Notes: generated by a model not told the origin, from the letters alone. A stretch of DNA of 19,669 nucleotides from Alkalibacterium sp046484155 (GCF_046484155.1 NZ_JAWOBT010000084.1:1-19669); one strand, 5' to 3'. Positions 1-8,276 are shown, counted from the first letter of the stretch. Translations and numbers: made by a program.

Positions 1-379
1 GGGTTTTTTTTGGTGACTACTCACTGCATGTCGCGGTGGGGTGGTGACTTATGATGGCGATCAGTGACGGCTCATAATGGATTAGCTCCTGAGTGGCCAT
101 TAAAGCCGCTCATTAGTAACCGGTGAACAACTCGTTTGCTTTGAGCAGGGACTACAGTGCCCTTGTAGTCCCTGCTCAAAAACAAATGGCATTTGAGTGA
201 TAGGTGAAAGCTGGTTTATGTGACAGCCCAACACAAATGATCATCTGGCAAGGTCCTATAAACTGATATAGTGCCAACCCGTCAAGTGGTATAATTTTCA
301 GTAGTTACTAGATAATTCACTTGTGCCAACTGAGTAATCCCCGGCGAACCAGTAGGCTTTAATAGTGGAGTATAACGAA
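1..379. other. Intergenic region without a recognisable gene
   Basis: No reading frame with a ribosome binding site is visible on either strand. The stretch holds a small hairpin (TGAGTGGC at 90-97 with GCCGCTCA at 105-112, one G-T pair) and the long hairpin at 140-180, listed separately. GTTGGCAC occurs twice on the minus strand between about 270 and 335. I see no tRNA, rRNA or mobile element ends. Confidence 0.5.
140..180. terminator. Long perfect hairpin, terminator-like
   Basis: A perfect 17-bp inverted repeat (140-156 with 164-180, arm beginning TTTGAGCAGGGACTACA) encloses a 7-nt loop. Neither flank has a clear run of T beyond the TTT/AAA at the stem ends. It may therefore be a weak bidirectional terminator, or a structured RNA or DNA element. 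The gene it would serve, if any, lies left of the window. Confidence 0.4.
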
Positions 380-422
380 CTTAAAGAGGAGGGCCCTTGT
401 GTAAAGGGTCCTCCTCTTTAAG
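380..422 (-). terminator. mvaA: Probable terminator downstream of mvaA
   Basis: A 17-bp stem (380-396 with 406-422, one G-T pair) with a 9-nt loop begins six bases after the mvaA stop codon. The arms read CTTAAAGAGGAGG and its complement. On the minus strand the stem ends in TTTAAGTTCG, so the U-tract is poor. Position makes it the likely end of mvaA transcription. Confidence 0.6.
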
Positions 423-427
423 TCATC

Positions 428-1732
428 TTATTTATCAAATTCTTCCAATATATTCAACAGAATATTTTTGGCGCGCTGCAGATTCTTATGTTTGGAATGC
501 TTGAGTATATCGGCTACCTGCTGGACGTGATCACCTTTGGCTCCGGCACTAATGGCTAAGGAGCGGGCATGCAGTCCCATATGTCCTCTTTGAATGCCTT
601 CAGTGACTAAAGCTCGGACAGCGGCAAAGTTTTGAGCGAGGCCGACTGAGACGATGATCCGCTCGAGTTTGTGCGCTTTCGGATGATTCAAAATAGAATG
701 CGTTAATTGAGCCCCCGGATGAATGGAAATAGCGCCACCGACCGTTCCTACTGGAAGTGGGAGGGTGAGTTTGCCGACGAGATCACCCGTATCGTTTTTC
801 TGCCAAACAGTCAGTGAACGGTACTGCCCCGAGCGGCTGGCGTACGCATGGACACCGGCTTCGATGGCTCGCCAGTCATTACCGGAAGCTAAAACAACGG
901 CATCCACGCCATTCATGATGCCTTTATTATGAGTCACTGCCCGGTAAGGATCGATCGTCGCTACCTGAGTGGCCTCGATGATGCGGTCTCTGACCTCTTC
1001 GCCGGAAAATTCTGCCGTTTTCAGTCTATCCGTTGGAATAACGCATGTCGCTGTAGCCAAACACTCTGTGGCGTAGTTGGTTAAAATACGCAGCAAGGCA
1101 GTCCCGCCCGTCAAGTCTTCAATATACGGTGAAATACCTTCCATCATGGTGTTCACGATGTTTGCACCCATCGCTTCCTGTGTGTCCACATGGATATGCA
1201 CAGATAGAAATGTTGGGATACCAGTGTCTGTATCATCTTCTAGTAAGCGAACGTCCAAGTCTTTAGCCCCGCCTCCACGTTTGACAATGGAAGGATAAGC
1301 TTCATTCGCTCGGCTGAGAATGTCCTGTTTTGCGGTCTCTATTTTTTTAGAAGCCTCTTCAAAATCAGATATATTTTTTAAAGTGACTTGACCGATCATC
1401 CGTCTCTGGGTGACTTCAGTCTTAAATCCGCCAGCTGAACCGATTAGTTTAGCCGCAAAACTTGATGCGGCGATAACAGACGGTTCTTCTATGGCCATGG
1501 GCACGACCAGTTCTTCATCATCGATCACGTAATTCATCGCAACACCCAGAGGCATTGAATAATTACCAATGTAGTTTTCAATCAAATGATTGCCTGTCTC
1601 GGGATCGAGCTCCAAGGTACGATTCAAGAGGGTTTCTTTTTCTTTTTTGGAAATCACACCGGCTAAATATAAAGCTTCGATTTTGTCAGTGTGATTTTTT
1701 TTATAAAATTTAGTTAAATGTGTGGTATCCAT
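428..1732 (-). CDS. mvaA: Hydroxymethylglutaryl-CoA reductase, class II
   Basis: This enzyme interconverts HMG-CoA and mevalonate using NAD(P)H, and in Gram-positive cocci it supplies the mevalonate pathway for isoprenoid precursors. The 434 residues match the usual length of bacterial class II reductases. Visible family motifs are ENYIG (52-56), EEPSV with the catalytic Glu near 83, EAMGANIVN (186-194), HNKGIMNG with the catalytic Lys270, NDW with Asp286, GTVGGA (329-334) and GHMGLHA (383-389) carrying the active-site His. The start is supported by GAGGAAGG about 10 nt upstream. It is a stand-alone enzyme, not the thiolase-reductase fusion (MvaE) of enterococci. It is divergent from the tRNA-Val gene and followed by a hairpin terminator. 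A weak minus-strand promoter (TTGTAA, 17 nt, TAGACT; 1798-1826) overlaps the tRNA promoter's -35 element. Confidence 0.95.
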   Translation of the reverse strand: MDTTHLTKFYKKNHTDKIEALYLAGVISKKEKETLLNRTLELDPETGNHLIENYIGNYSMPLGVAMNYVIDDEELVVPMAIEEPSVIAASSFAAKLIGSAGGFKTEVTQRRMIGQVTLKNISDFEEASKKIETAKQDILSRANEAYPSIVKRGGGAKDLDVRLLEDDTDTGIPTFLSVHIHVDTQEAMGANIVNTMMEGISPYIEDLTGGTALLRILTNYATECLATATCVIPTDRLKTAEFSGEEVRDRIIEATQVATIDPYRAVTHNKGIMNGVDAVVLASGNDWRAIEAGVHAYASRSGQYRSLTVWQKNDTGDLVGKLTLPLPVGTVGGAISIHPGAQLTHSILNHPKAHKLERIIVSVGLAQNFAAVRALVTEGIQRGHMGLHARSLAISAGAKGDHVQQVADILKHSKHKNLQRAKNILLNILEEFDK

Positions 1733-1797
1733 CGTATCGGTCCTTCCTCATTCTCTCCCTTCCATTATGAACGAATTAGGGAAAAAAGAAAAGAGAG

Positions 1798-1826
1798 AGT
1801 CTATCTGTTTTAAAAAAGGTTTACAA
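1798..1826 (-). promoter_or_regulatory. mvaA: Candidate mvaA promoter
   Basis: On the minus strand TTGTAA (1826-1821) and TAGACT (1803-1798) are 17 nt apart, each matching the sigma-A consensus at four of six positions. The -35 box lies on the same bases as the tRNA-Val -35 box on the other strand, so polymerase binding to the two divergent promoters could interfere. Tentative. Confidence 0.3.
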
Positions 1827-1848
1827 AAGGTTTTTATTCTTGTATAAT
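1820..1848 (+). promoter_or_regulatory. Promoter of tRNA-Val
   Basis: TTTACA (1820-1825) and a perfect TATAAT (1843-1848) are separated by 17 nt. The predicted start is near 1855, about 15 nt before the tRNA 5' end, as expected for a strong stable-RNA promoter. Confidence 0.8.
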
Positions 1849-1869
1849 CATAAAGGTACAGCCCATTAA

Positions 1870-1942
1870 GGTTCCTTAGCTCAGTTGGGAGAGCACTACC
1901 TCGACAAGGTAGGGGTCGCTGGTTCGAGCCCAGTAGGGACCA
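1870..1942 (+). tRNA. tRNA-Val (anticodon GAC)
   Basis: A 73-nt cloverleaf can be drawn by eye: acceptor GGTTCCT/AGGGACC (one G-T pair), D stem GCTC/GAGC, anticodon stem CTACC/GGTAG, T stem GCTGG/CCAGT with loop TTCGAGC, and discriminator A. The seven-base anticodon loop TCGACAA gives anticodon GAC (valine, GUC/GUU codons). CCA is not encoded. The base before the anticodon (position 33) is C, whereas U is nearly universal. The gene has its own promoter and terminator and stands alone. Valine is the only sensible reading: the short variable region rules out a serine tRNA with CGA. Confidence 0.88.
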
Positions 1943-1951
1943 TACTATAAT

Positions 1952-1999
1952 AAGCTTGTCACTGTTGATCAAATTCAATAGTGGCAAGCTTCTTTTTTT
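1952..1999 (+). terminator. Rho-independent terminator of tRNA-Val
   Basis: A 17-bp stem (1952-1968 with 1975-1991, two G-T pairs, arm AAGCTTGTCACTGTTGA) with a 6-nt loop is followed by C and seven T. A nearly identical terminator lies at 9483-9530. Confidence 0.92.
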
Positions 2000-2144
2000 A
2001 CTCTTTTTTTGGCCCGATTTTGAGAAGATGTCAGCAAGAAACCGTCAAAAAGACTGATGATTAAAAAATGGTTAGAATTAAAAAGGGTAGTTAAATCGGT
2101 AATAGACGAATGTTTAAAAACTAAATAAGAGTCAAAGCCTGTTA

Positions 2145-2158
2145 TGTAAGCGTTATAT
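2145..2158 (+). promoter_or_regulatory. Candidate cre (CcpA) site upstream of oppA
   Basis: TGTAAGCGTTATAT fits the Gram-positive catabolite-responsive element pattern (WTGNAANCGNWWNCW) with one mismatch. It lies about 55 nt upstream of the oppA -35 box. A near copy lies upstream of cstA. Binding is inferred only. Confidence 0.4.
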
Positions 2159-2211
2159 CAAAGTAAAAACGAACATAAGACGTTAAAATTGGTGAATTAT
2201 TCAAAAAAACC

Positions 2212-2240
2212 TTGATTATTGGAAAAATTCAGATTATAAT
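2212..2240 (+). promoter_or_regulatory. Promoter of the opp operon
   Basis: TTGATT (2212-2217), a 17-nt spacer and a perfect TATAAT (2235-2240) predict a transcript start near 2247 and a 5' untranslated region of about 55 nt before oppA. The rest of 2000-2302 shows no gene. Confidence 0.75.
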
Positions 2241-2302
2241 TCAATTACATTAGATTAAAGAACTCTAATGTTCTTCACATAATATGAATTGGAGGAACAA
2301 TC

Positions 2303-3961
2303 ATGAAAAAATTGAGCAAGAAACATATGTGGTTGAGTGGAATAGCTTCTTTGCTGTTATTAAACGCTTGTGGATCAGAAACAGCTGAAGAAGTAGATGA
2401 ATCAGTTGAAGCCGATACATCGACAGATGAACAGGTATTGAATGTCCAGCTGGATGTTGAAGTGGCTTCCATGGATCCACAGATTGCCACAGATGGCACC
2501 TCGTTTGAGGTCATCGCCAATACAATAGAAGGCTTGTATCAAACGGACTCCGATGGACAAGCAGTAGCTGCACTGGTAGATACTGCTGAAAAAAGTGAAG
2601 ATGGATTAAGCTACACGTTCAAACTGAGAGAAGACGCTCAATGGTCCAATGGGGAACCAGTGACTGCTCACGATTTTGTTTATGCATGGCGCAGACTGGC
2701 TGATCCAGATACGGGTAGTGAATATAGCTACATTATGGGAATAGCTGGACTTGTGAATGCGAACGAAGTATTAGCTGGTGAAAAAGCACCGGAAGAACTA
2801 GGAGTAGAAGCATTGGATGAGTATACATTAGAAGTTCAACTTGCTAATCCGGTTCCTTATTTTGAAAGCCTCATGTCATTTATTCCATTTTTCCCGCTCA
2901 ATGAAGAGTTCATGAATGAAGTGGGCGATTCATACGGCATATCTCCTGAAACGCTGTTATCAAATGGTGCGTATACGATCACAAGTTACGAACCCGCAGC
3001 AACTACAATCAAATTAGATAAAAATGAAGATTACTATGATGCGGATAACGTTGCACTGGAAGGTGTAGAGTATAAGGTAATCAAGGATTCACAACAAGCC
3101 ATGCTTTCTTATCAGAACGGAGACTTGGATCTGGTAACTCTTGCTGGCGAACAAGTGGATCTATTCAAAGCTGACCCTGAGTTCGTAAACGTTCAAGCCG
3201 GTTATCTCTGGTACATTTCACCCAATACACTGGTTGAAGGACTGGAAAATGCCAACTTGAGAAAAGCATTGGCAACAGCCTTTGATAAACAGCAAATTAC
3301 GGAGACGGTCTTAAAAGACGGGTCTGTACCGGCTAATTATATCATTCCTGATGGGTTAGCTACAGGACCTGACGGCAAAGACTTCCGAGAAACAACAGAC
3401 ACTTATTTAGAGTACGATCCTGAAGGCGCCAAGGAATCATTGGAAGCTGCTAAATCAGAATTAGGACAGGAATCATTCACATTCGGTTTACTTGTTGAGG
3501 ACACTGAGAGTGCGATAAATGTGGCTCAAGTCCTGAAATCTCAAATCGAAAGTAACCTCGAGGGCGTGACGATCGAAATTGAACAAATGCCTAAGAAAAC
3601 CCGCTTGGAACGCATGAAGCAAGCAGATTACGATTTAGGCCTGACTCGCTGGGGACCCGACTATGCGGATCCGATGACTTATGCGGATTTATGGGTAACT
3701 GATGGAAACAATAACGATGGATCTTGGTCAAGCGAAGGCTATGATGAGATTGTCTATTCTGCAATTGATGGCGAGCTATCATTAGACGATGAAGCGCGTT
3801 GGGAAGCATTGCAAGAAGCAGAATCTATTTTAATGGATGATGCAGGTGTCCTTCCGGTTTACCAGAAAGGTAATGCGGTAATGATCCAGGACAATGTATC
3901 AGGGATTGATTTCCATGCAGTAGGACTGCCACGTGTGTATAAATTTGCTGTAAAAGAATAA
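2303..3961 (+). CDS. oppA: Oligopeptide ABC transporter, substrate-binding lipoprotein OppA
   Basis: This is the extracellular peptide receptor of the Opp importer; it delivers peptides to the OppBC channel. The N-terminus is a lipoprotein signal: a Lys-rich start, a hydrophobic stretch (about residues 9-20) and lipobox LLNAC with the lipidated Cys at 23, followed by an acidic linker. The 552-residue length and the segment around WSNGEPVTAHDFVYAWRR mark the SBP_bac_5 (family 5) fold; later parts such as the DYDLGLTRWGPDYADP region are also typical. The start is supported by GGAGG 7 nt upstream. It is first in the operon, right after the promoter, and is separated from oppB by an attenuator-like hairpin that probably raises its level relative to the membrane subunits. 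Peptide specificity cannot be read from the sequence. Confidence 0.95.
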   Translation: MKKLSKKHMWLSGIASLLLLNACGSETAEEVDESVEADTSTDEQVLNVQLDVEVASMDPQIATDGTSFEVIANTIEGLYQTDSDGQAVAALVDTAEKSEDGLSYTFKLREDAQWSNGEPVTAHDFVYAWRRLADPDTGSEYSYIMGIAGLVNANEVLAGEKAPEELGVEALDEYTLEVQLANPVPYFESLMSFIPFFPLNEEFMNEVGDSYGISPETLLSNGAYTITSYEPAATTIKLDKNEDYYDADNVALEGVEYKVIKDSQQAMLSYQNGDLDLVTLAGEQVDLFKADPEFVNVQAGYLWYISPNTLVEGLENANLRKALATAFDKQQITETVLKDGSVPANYIIPDGLATGPDGKDFRETTDTYLEYDPEGAKESLEAAKSELGQESFTFGLLVEDTESAINVAQVLKSQIESNLEGVTIEIEQMPKKTRLERMKQADYDLGLTRWGPDYADPMTYADLWVTDGNNNDGSWSSEGYDEIVYSAIDGELSLDDEARWEALQEAESILMDDAGVLPVYQKGNAVMIQDNVSGIDFHAVGLPRVYKFAVKE

Positions 3962-3977
3962 TCACAGTTAAGGAGAG

Positions 3978-4045
3978 GGCATATGTGGAAAAGTAAAGCT
4001 AACGAGTTCTCTCTAGCTTTTACTTCTTCTCAGATATGCCTTTTT
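3978..4045 (+). terminator. Attenuator-like hairpin between oppA and oppB
   Basis: The outer stem GGCATAT/ATATGCC (3978-3984 with 4034-4040) and inner stem AAGTAAAGCTA/TAGCTTTTACTT (3991-4001 with 4014-4025, one bulged T) are followed directly by five T (4041-4045). The interrupted stem and short T run suggest partial termination, giving more oppA than downstream message. Confidence 0.6.
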
Positions 4046-4073
4046 ACTTTGATGATATGAAAGGAAAGTTAAC

Positions 4074-5015
4074 ATGAAGAAATATATTTTAAAACGTGTG
4101 GGTATGTCTGTGGTTACTTTACTAATTATTGTGCTTGTGCTGTTCACCTTGATGCAGTTATTACCTGGCTCTCCTTTTAATGATGAGCGACTGAGCATTG
4201 AACAGCAGCAAGTGCTGATGACTAAATATGGATTGAACGATTCTGTCCCCGTCCAGTTTTTCCGATATGTAAAGAACATGTTGACAGGAGACTTCGGAAA
4301 ATCGTATACGATCTCTAAAGATACAGACGTCTCACTACTGTTACAGAGCCGTTTACCTACCTCTTTACTTTTGGGGGGACTGTCCATTCTCTTGGGATCT
4401 GTTGCGGGCCTCTTTTTAGGTGTTGCGGCTGCATTAAAACACAATAGTCTACTCGATTCTGCGGCGACCTTCTTTTCAGTCATCGGTGTATCCATTCCAT
4501 CTTACGTGTTCGCACTCGGTTTATCCTACTTTTTCGGTTTTCAATTAAGCTGGTTGCCAATGTTATATAGTGCAGATGACGGTTTAACAGCATTCGCTTT
4601 ACCGGCCATTGCATTGAGCATGACTGTCATGGCAACGGTGGCCCGATTCACACGTACTGAAATGATTGAGGTGCTCAATTCGGATTACATGCAGTTAGTA
4701 GAAAGCAAAGGCGTATCAGGGGGGCATCTGATTTTCAAGCATGCCTTACGAAATGCGTCTATCTCGATTATCACTATCTTAGGTCCACTCGTTGTAAGCC
4801 TGATGACAGGCAGTCTGGTTGTCGAAAAGATCTTTTCGATTCCAGGCATCGGCCAGCTCATGGTCCAGGCTATCCAGTCTAACGATTACAATGTTATTTT
4901 AGCCTTAGCGTTTGTATATAGTGCCTTGTATATTTTTGTCATGCTGGGTGTAGATATTTTATATGGCGTCTTAGATCCGCGTATTCGATTAGCAAAGGAG
5001 GATTCAAATGGATAA
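4074..5015 (+). CDS. oppB: Oligopeptide ABC transporter permease OppB
   Basis: OppB is one of the two channel-forming subunits of the peptide importer in the cytoplasmic membrane. The 313 residues contain about six hydrophobic segments (roughly 8-30, 97-121, 130-155, 171-192, 229-251, 275-298). The cytoplasmic EAA-type loop that contacts the ATPases lies at about 208-228 (VESKGVSGGHLIFKHALRNA), and the family C-terminus VLDPRIR is present. The N-terminus, KKYILKRVGMSVVTLLIIV, is typical of DppB/OppB proteins. A ribosome site AAAGGA lies 8 nt upstream. Its last eight bases overlap the start of oppC, implying translational coupling. Confidence 0.94.
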   Translation: MKKYILKRVGMSVVTLLIIVLVLFTLMQLLPGSPFNDERLSIEQQQVLMTKYGLNDSVPVQFFRYVKNMLTGDFGKSYTISKDTDVSLLLQSRLPTSLLLGGLSILLGSVAGLFLGVAAALKHNSLLDSAATFFSVIGVSIPSYVFALGLSYFFGFQLSWLPMLYSADDGLTAFALPAIALSMTVMATVARFTRTEMIEVLNSDYMQLVESKGVSGGHLIFKHALRNASISIITILGPLVVSLMTGSLVVEKIFSIPGIGQLMVQAIQSNDYNVILALAFVYSALYIFVMLGVDILYGVLDPRIRLAKEDSNG

Positions 5016-6054
5016 ACCACTATACCGTTCAATCCACTCTTTGGACGACTTTGCATTTATTGGCCAGGAAAACGTGAATGTTATTGATGAAGTCTATGAA
5101 GAAGATTCCTTTTGGAAAGAGTTAGTTAAACGAATAGTTAAAAATAAAGGTTCTGTTTTCGGCTTTATTATGATCACCGTGATTGTCTTCATGGCTCTTA
5201 TGGGGCCTGTGATCTCGGGTTACGACTATGATGAGCAGATAGTGGGTCATGAAAGTATGGCACCGCGAATTCCTGTACTCGAAAATTTTGGCATTTTTGA
5301 CGGATCAGAAACCCTGAAAACATCTACAGGTGATTTGCTTGTAAATAAGTATGAGACGATAGAAGGTGGCGAAGATGCGTACCACTGGTTTGGTACCGAT
5401 GTACTTGGCAGAGACCTTTTCACAAGGACTTGGGAAGGGACGCGTATTTCACTTTACATTGCCTTAGTGGCCGTAATCGTAGATGTACTGATCGGTATGA
5501 CATACGGCATGGTTTCGGGCTATTACGGTGGGAAAGTCGACAACGTGATGCAGCGAAGCGTCGAAGTGTTGAACGGCATTCCAAACCTGGTGGTCGTAAC
5601 GTTACTGATCATCGTGTTGAAACCCGGGTTGATGAGCATTACTTTAGCCATCGCTATTACTGGTTGGATCGGGATGAGTCGTGTATCTCGGGCCTCCATG
5701 CTGAAACTTAAAGAAAGTGAATATGTCCTCGCGGCAAAAACCATGGGGGCAAAAGATATGACGCTTATGTATAAGGAGATTTTACCTAATATCTTCTCAC
5801 AATTGCTGATCATGTCCATGTTTTCGATCCCGAATGCTATCTTTACTGAAGCATTTCTGGCGTTCGTGGGAATTGGTATTCCTGTTCCGATGGCCTCTCT
5901 AGGGTCGTTGATTTCCGAGAATTTCAAATCCTTAACGACACATTTTTACATGATTATTCCACCGGTAGTTGTTTTAGCGTTGCTGATGCTTAGCTTCAAC
6001 TTATTAGCAGATGGGCTCAGAGATGCCCTCGATCCTACAATGAAAGAGGTGTAA
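5008..6054 (+). CDS. oppC: Oligopeptide ABC transporter permease OppC
   Basis: OppC pairs with OppB to form the translocation channel. The 348 residues start with a cytoplasmic segment of about 45 residues, then a first membrane helix (about 48-70), a large extracytoplasmic part (about 71-125) and the conserved HWFGTDVLGRDLFTR segment near 127-140. Further membrane helices follow, with the EAA loop ESEYVLAAKTMGAKDMTLMY at about 236-255. The end, LADGLRDALDPTMK, is the normal family terminus. A strong ribosome site (AAAGGAGG, 4994-5001) lies inside the end of oppB, and the two genes overlap by 8 nt. The extracytoplasmic part is longer than in many enteric OppC proteins, which I believe is common in lactic acid bacteria. 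Confidence 0.94.
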   Translation: MDKPLYRSIHSLDDFAFIGQENVNVIDEVYEEDSFWKELVKRIVKNKGSVFGFIMITVIVFMALMGPVISGYDYDEQIVGHESMAPRIPVLENFGIFDGSETLKTSTGDLLVNKYETIEGGEDAYHWFGTDVLGRDLFTRTWEGTRISLYIALVAVIVDVLIGMTYGMVSGYYGGKVDNVMQRSVEVLNGIPNLVVVTLLIIVLKPGLMSITLAIAITGWIGMSRVSRASMLKLKESEYVLAAKTMGAKDMTLMYKEILPNIFSQLLIMSMFSIPNAIFTEAFLAFVGIGIPVPMASLGSLISENFKSLTTHFYMIIPPVVVLALLMLSFNLLADGLRDALDPTMKEV

Positions 6055-6060
6055 CGACGG

Positions 6061-7140
6061 ATGAGAGAAAAAATATTAGAAGTACGAGATTTAGTTATTA
6101 CGTTTAATACATCTGCCGGACAAATCCGGGCTGTACGCGGTGTCGATCTTGATTTACACAAAGGCGAGACAGTCGCCATCGTAGGTGAATCAGGCAGCGG
6201 TAAATCGGTGACAACTAAAGCTATTATGGGTATTCTCAGCAATAACGGGACAATTGAGAGTGGTACGATCCGCTATACTTTCGAGAATCAAGGGGAGGTA
6301 GTCACTGAGAATCTCCTTGATTTTTCAAAAAAACAGATGCGTAAAACGATCAATGGCAAACATATTGCCATGATATTTCAAGACCCCATGACATCACTGG
6401 ATCCTACCATGAGTATCGGGAATCAGATCATAGAGGGGATGCGCACGCATTATAAAACGAAGAAAAAAGAAGCCCAGAAAAAAGCGGTTGAACTTTTAGA
6501 ACTTGTGGGCATTACTGATCCAAAAAGTCGTATGAAAAATTACCCGCACCAGTTGTCCGGGGGAATGCGTCAGAGAATTGTCATTGCGATTGCTTTAGCC
6601 TGCGACCCGGACGTGCTGATCTGTGATGAACCGACAACGGCCTTGGATGTGACGATTCAAGCGAAAATTTTAGAACTCATCCAGGACATTCAGAAGAAAA
6701 CAGGGATCTCCGTCATCTATATTACCCATGATTTAGGCGTCGTGGCAAAAGTGGCAGAGTATGTCAATGTCATGTACGCGGGAAAAATAGTTGAAAAAGG
6801 AACAGTGGAAGATATTTTTTACGAGCCGAAACATCCTTATACATGGGGACTGTTACTCGCGATGCCGGACTTGGATGCGAACCCGGATAAGTTAGTTTCC
6901 ATACCCGGGAATCCACCGAATATGGCTCACGAAATCAAGGGCGATCCCTTTTATCCGAGAAACAGATATGCGCTTCATATTGATAAAAAGGAAGAGCCGA
7001 CCCTGATAGCTGTTTCAGAGACCCATGCGGCCGCAACGTGGCTACTGAGTGAGCACGGGCCCGAATACGCGTTACCTGTCGAATTGGAAAAACGCATCGA
7101 CCGTATGAAAGAGGAGGCTAGAAATTATGTCACAGGCTGA
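6061..7140 (+). CDS. oppD: Oligopeptide ABC transporter ATPase OppD
   Basis: OppD is one of the two ATPases that power peptide uptake. It shows Walker A GESGSGKS (42-49), Q-loop FQDP (106-109), signature LSGGMRQR (165-172), Walker B VLICDE (185-190) and the switch His at 223. The C-terminal oligo_HPY region is present (PYTWGLLLAMP to about residue 335). The four cysteines that bind an iron-sulfur cluster in many DppD/OppD proteins are absent: the usual GCPF and PRC positions read GDPF and PRN, and the late motif reads AATWLL. This resembles Opp proteins of other Lactobacillales, from memory. AAAGAGGTG precedes the start. The 3' end overlaps oppF by 14 nt. Confidence 0.94.
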   Translation: MREKILEVRDLVITFNTSAGQIRAVRGVDLDLHKGETVAIVGESGSGKSVTTKAIMGILSNNGTIESGTIRYTFENQGEVVTENLLDFSKKQMRKTINGKHIAMIFQDPMTSLDPTMSIGNQIIEGMRTHYKTKKKEAQKKAVELLELVGITDPKSRMKNYPHQLSGGMRQRIVIAIALACDPDVLICDEPTTALDVTIQAKILELIQDIQKKTGISVIYITHDLGVVAKVAEYVNVMYAGKIVEKGTVEDIFYEPKHPYTWGLLLAMPDLDANPDKLVSIPGNPPNMAHEIKGDPFYPRNRYALHIDKKEEPTLIAVSETHAAATWLLSEHGPEYALPVELEKRIDRMKEEARNYVTG

Positions 7141-8089
7141 TCAGCCACTTTTAGAAGTGAAGGATTTAAAACAGTATTTTAGAATCAATCGGAAGTTTAC
7201 TGTAAAAGCAGTTGACGGGGTGTCGTTCAAAATTTATCCCGGAGAAACATACGGATTAGTTGGAGAATCCGGAAGTGGTAAATCGACAATTGGCCGCTCA
7301 GTGATCCGTCTCCATGATATTACAGATGGACAGATTATGTTTAAAGATAAAAATATATCCGGGAAAATGGATAAAGAAACGGAAAAGCTGCTTCGGACGA
7401 ACATGCAGATGATCTTTCAGGATCCCATGGCCAGTTTGAATCCGCGTAAAAATGTCATGGACAGCGTGGCCCAGGGACTGGATATTCATGGTCTTTACAA
7501 CAATCAAAAGGAGCGCAAAGAAAGGGTACTGGAAATTCTTGAACGTGTAGGATTGTCCAAAGAATTTGCCGGACGCTTTCCCAGTCAGTTTTCTGGCGGA
7601 CAGCGTCAGCGCATTGGCATCGCACGCGCGCTGATCATGAATCCCGACTTGATCATTGCAGACGAAGCCATCAGTGCACTGGATGTGTCTATCCAAGCGC
7701 AGATAGTGAATTTGATGAAAGAAATCCAGGAAGAAACGAATGTAGCCTACCTCTTTGTGGCGCATGATCTGTCTATGATTCGTTATATATCTGATCGTAT
7801 CGGGGTCGTGCATCTGGGACACATGATCGAGACGGGAACGACGGAAGAAATTTTTTCAAGACCGGTCCACCCTTATACTCAGTCGCTGATGTCCGCTATA
7901 CCGCAACCCAACCCAATTATTGAACAGAAACGCACCGCATTAAGTTATGATTATGTGACGAGTGGCTTGGATTATTCAGAAGGGTCACTTCAAAATGTCG
8001 GCGGGACCCATGAAGTCCTCGGTACCGATGAAGAAGTAAAAAAATGGTTGAGTGGAAATACGATGAAAGAAGTCATCGGGATTCACTGA
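7127..8089 (+). CDS. oppF: Oligopeptide ABC transporter ATPase OppF
   Basis: OppF is the second ATPase of the importer; it heterodimerises with OppD. Motifs are Walker A GESGSGKST (46-54), Q-loop FQDP (97-100), signature FSGGQRQR (155-162), Walker B LIIADE (175-180) and switch His213, followed by the HPYTQSLMSAIP segment of the oligo_HPY domain. The start at MSQADQPLLEVKDL is chosen because GGAGG lies 9 nt upstream inside oppD and the N-terminus matches the family. It is last in the operon, and a 19-bp terminator follows within 11 nt of the stop codon. Confidence 0.94.
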   Translation: MSQADQPLLEVKDLKQYFRINRKFTVKAVDGVSFKIYPGETYGLVGESGSGKSTIGRSVIRLHDITDGQIMFKDKNISGKMDKETEKLLRTNMQMIFQDPMASLNPRKNVMDSVAQGLDIHGLYNNQKERKERVLEILERVGLSKEFAGRFPSQFSGGQRQRIGIARALIMNPDLIIADEAISALDVSIQAQIVNLMKEIQEETNVAYLFVAHDLSMIRYISDRIGVVHLGHMIETGTTEEIFSRPVHPYTQSLMSAIPQPNPIIEQKRTALSYDYVTSGLDYSEGSLQNVGGTHEVLGTDEEVKKWLSGNTMKEVIGIH

Positions 8090-8099
8090 TACTTCAGAA

Positions 8100-8142
8100 A
8101 AAAACAGACAGCAGCATGCCAGTCATGCTGCTGTCTGTTTTT
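8100..8142 (+). terminator. Terminator of the opp operon
   Basis: A perfect 19-bp stem (8100-8118 with 8124-8142; core ACAGACAGCAGCATG) with a 5-nt loop ends in five T. Runs of A and T at both ends could let it work in both directions. Confidence 0.93.
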
Positions 8143-8276
8143 GGTCTGTTAAACTATTTTAGATGTGACTAAGCTCATCTTTTGCGGGGTATGTCCCACT
8201 CCTTTGAGTTAGTTCACGGGTAAAAGACAGCTCACTTCTATGCTATCCCTTGACTTATCACCTTTCAGCACAAAAA

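Noticed and set aside
1748..1987. 79-codon minus-strand frame containing LLGSNQRPLPCRGSALPTEL
   Set aside because: It is the antisense of the tRNA-Val gene and its terminator. This peptide pattern is a well-known spurious annotation over tRNA genes.
5430..5927. Frames on both strands inside oppC
   Set aside because: They are shadows of the oppC reading frame, without start signals or family resemblance.
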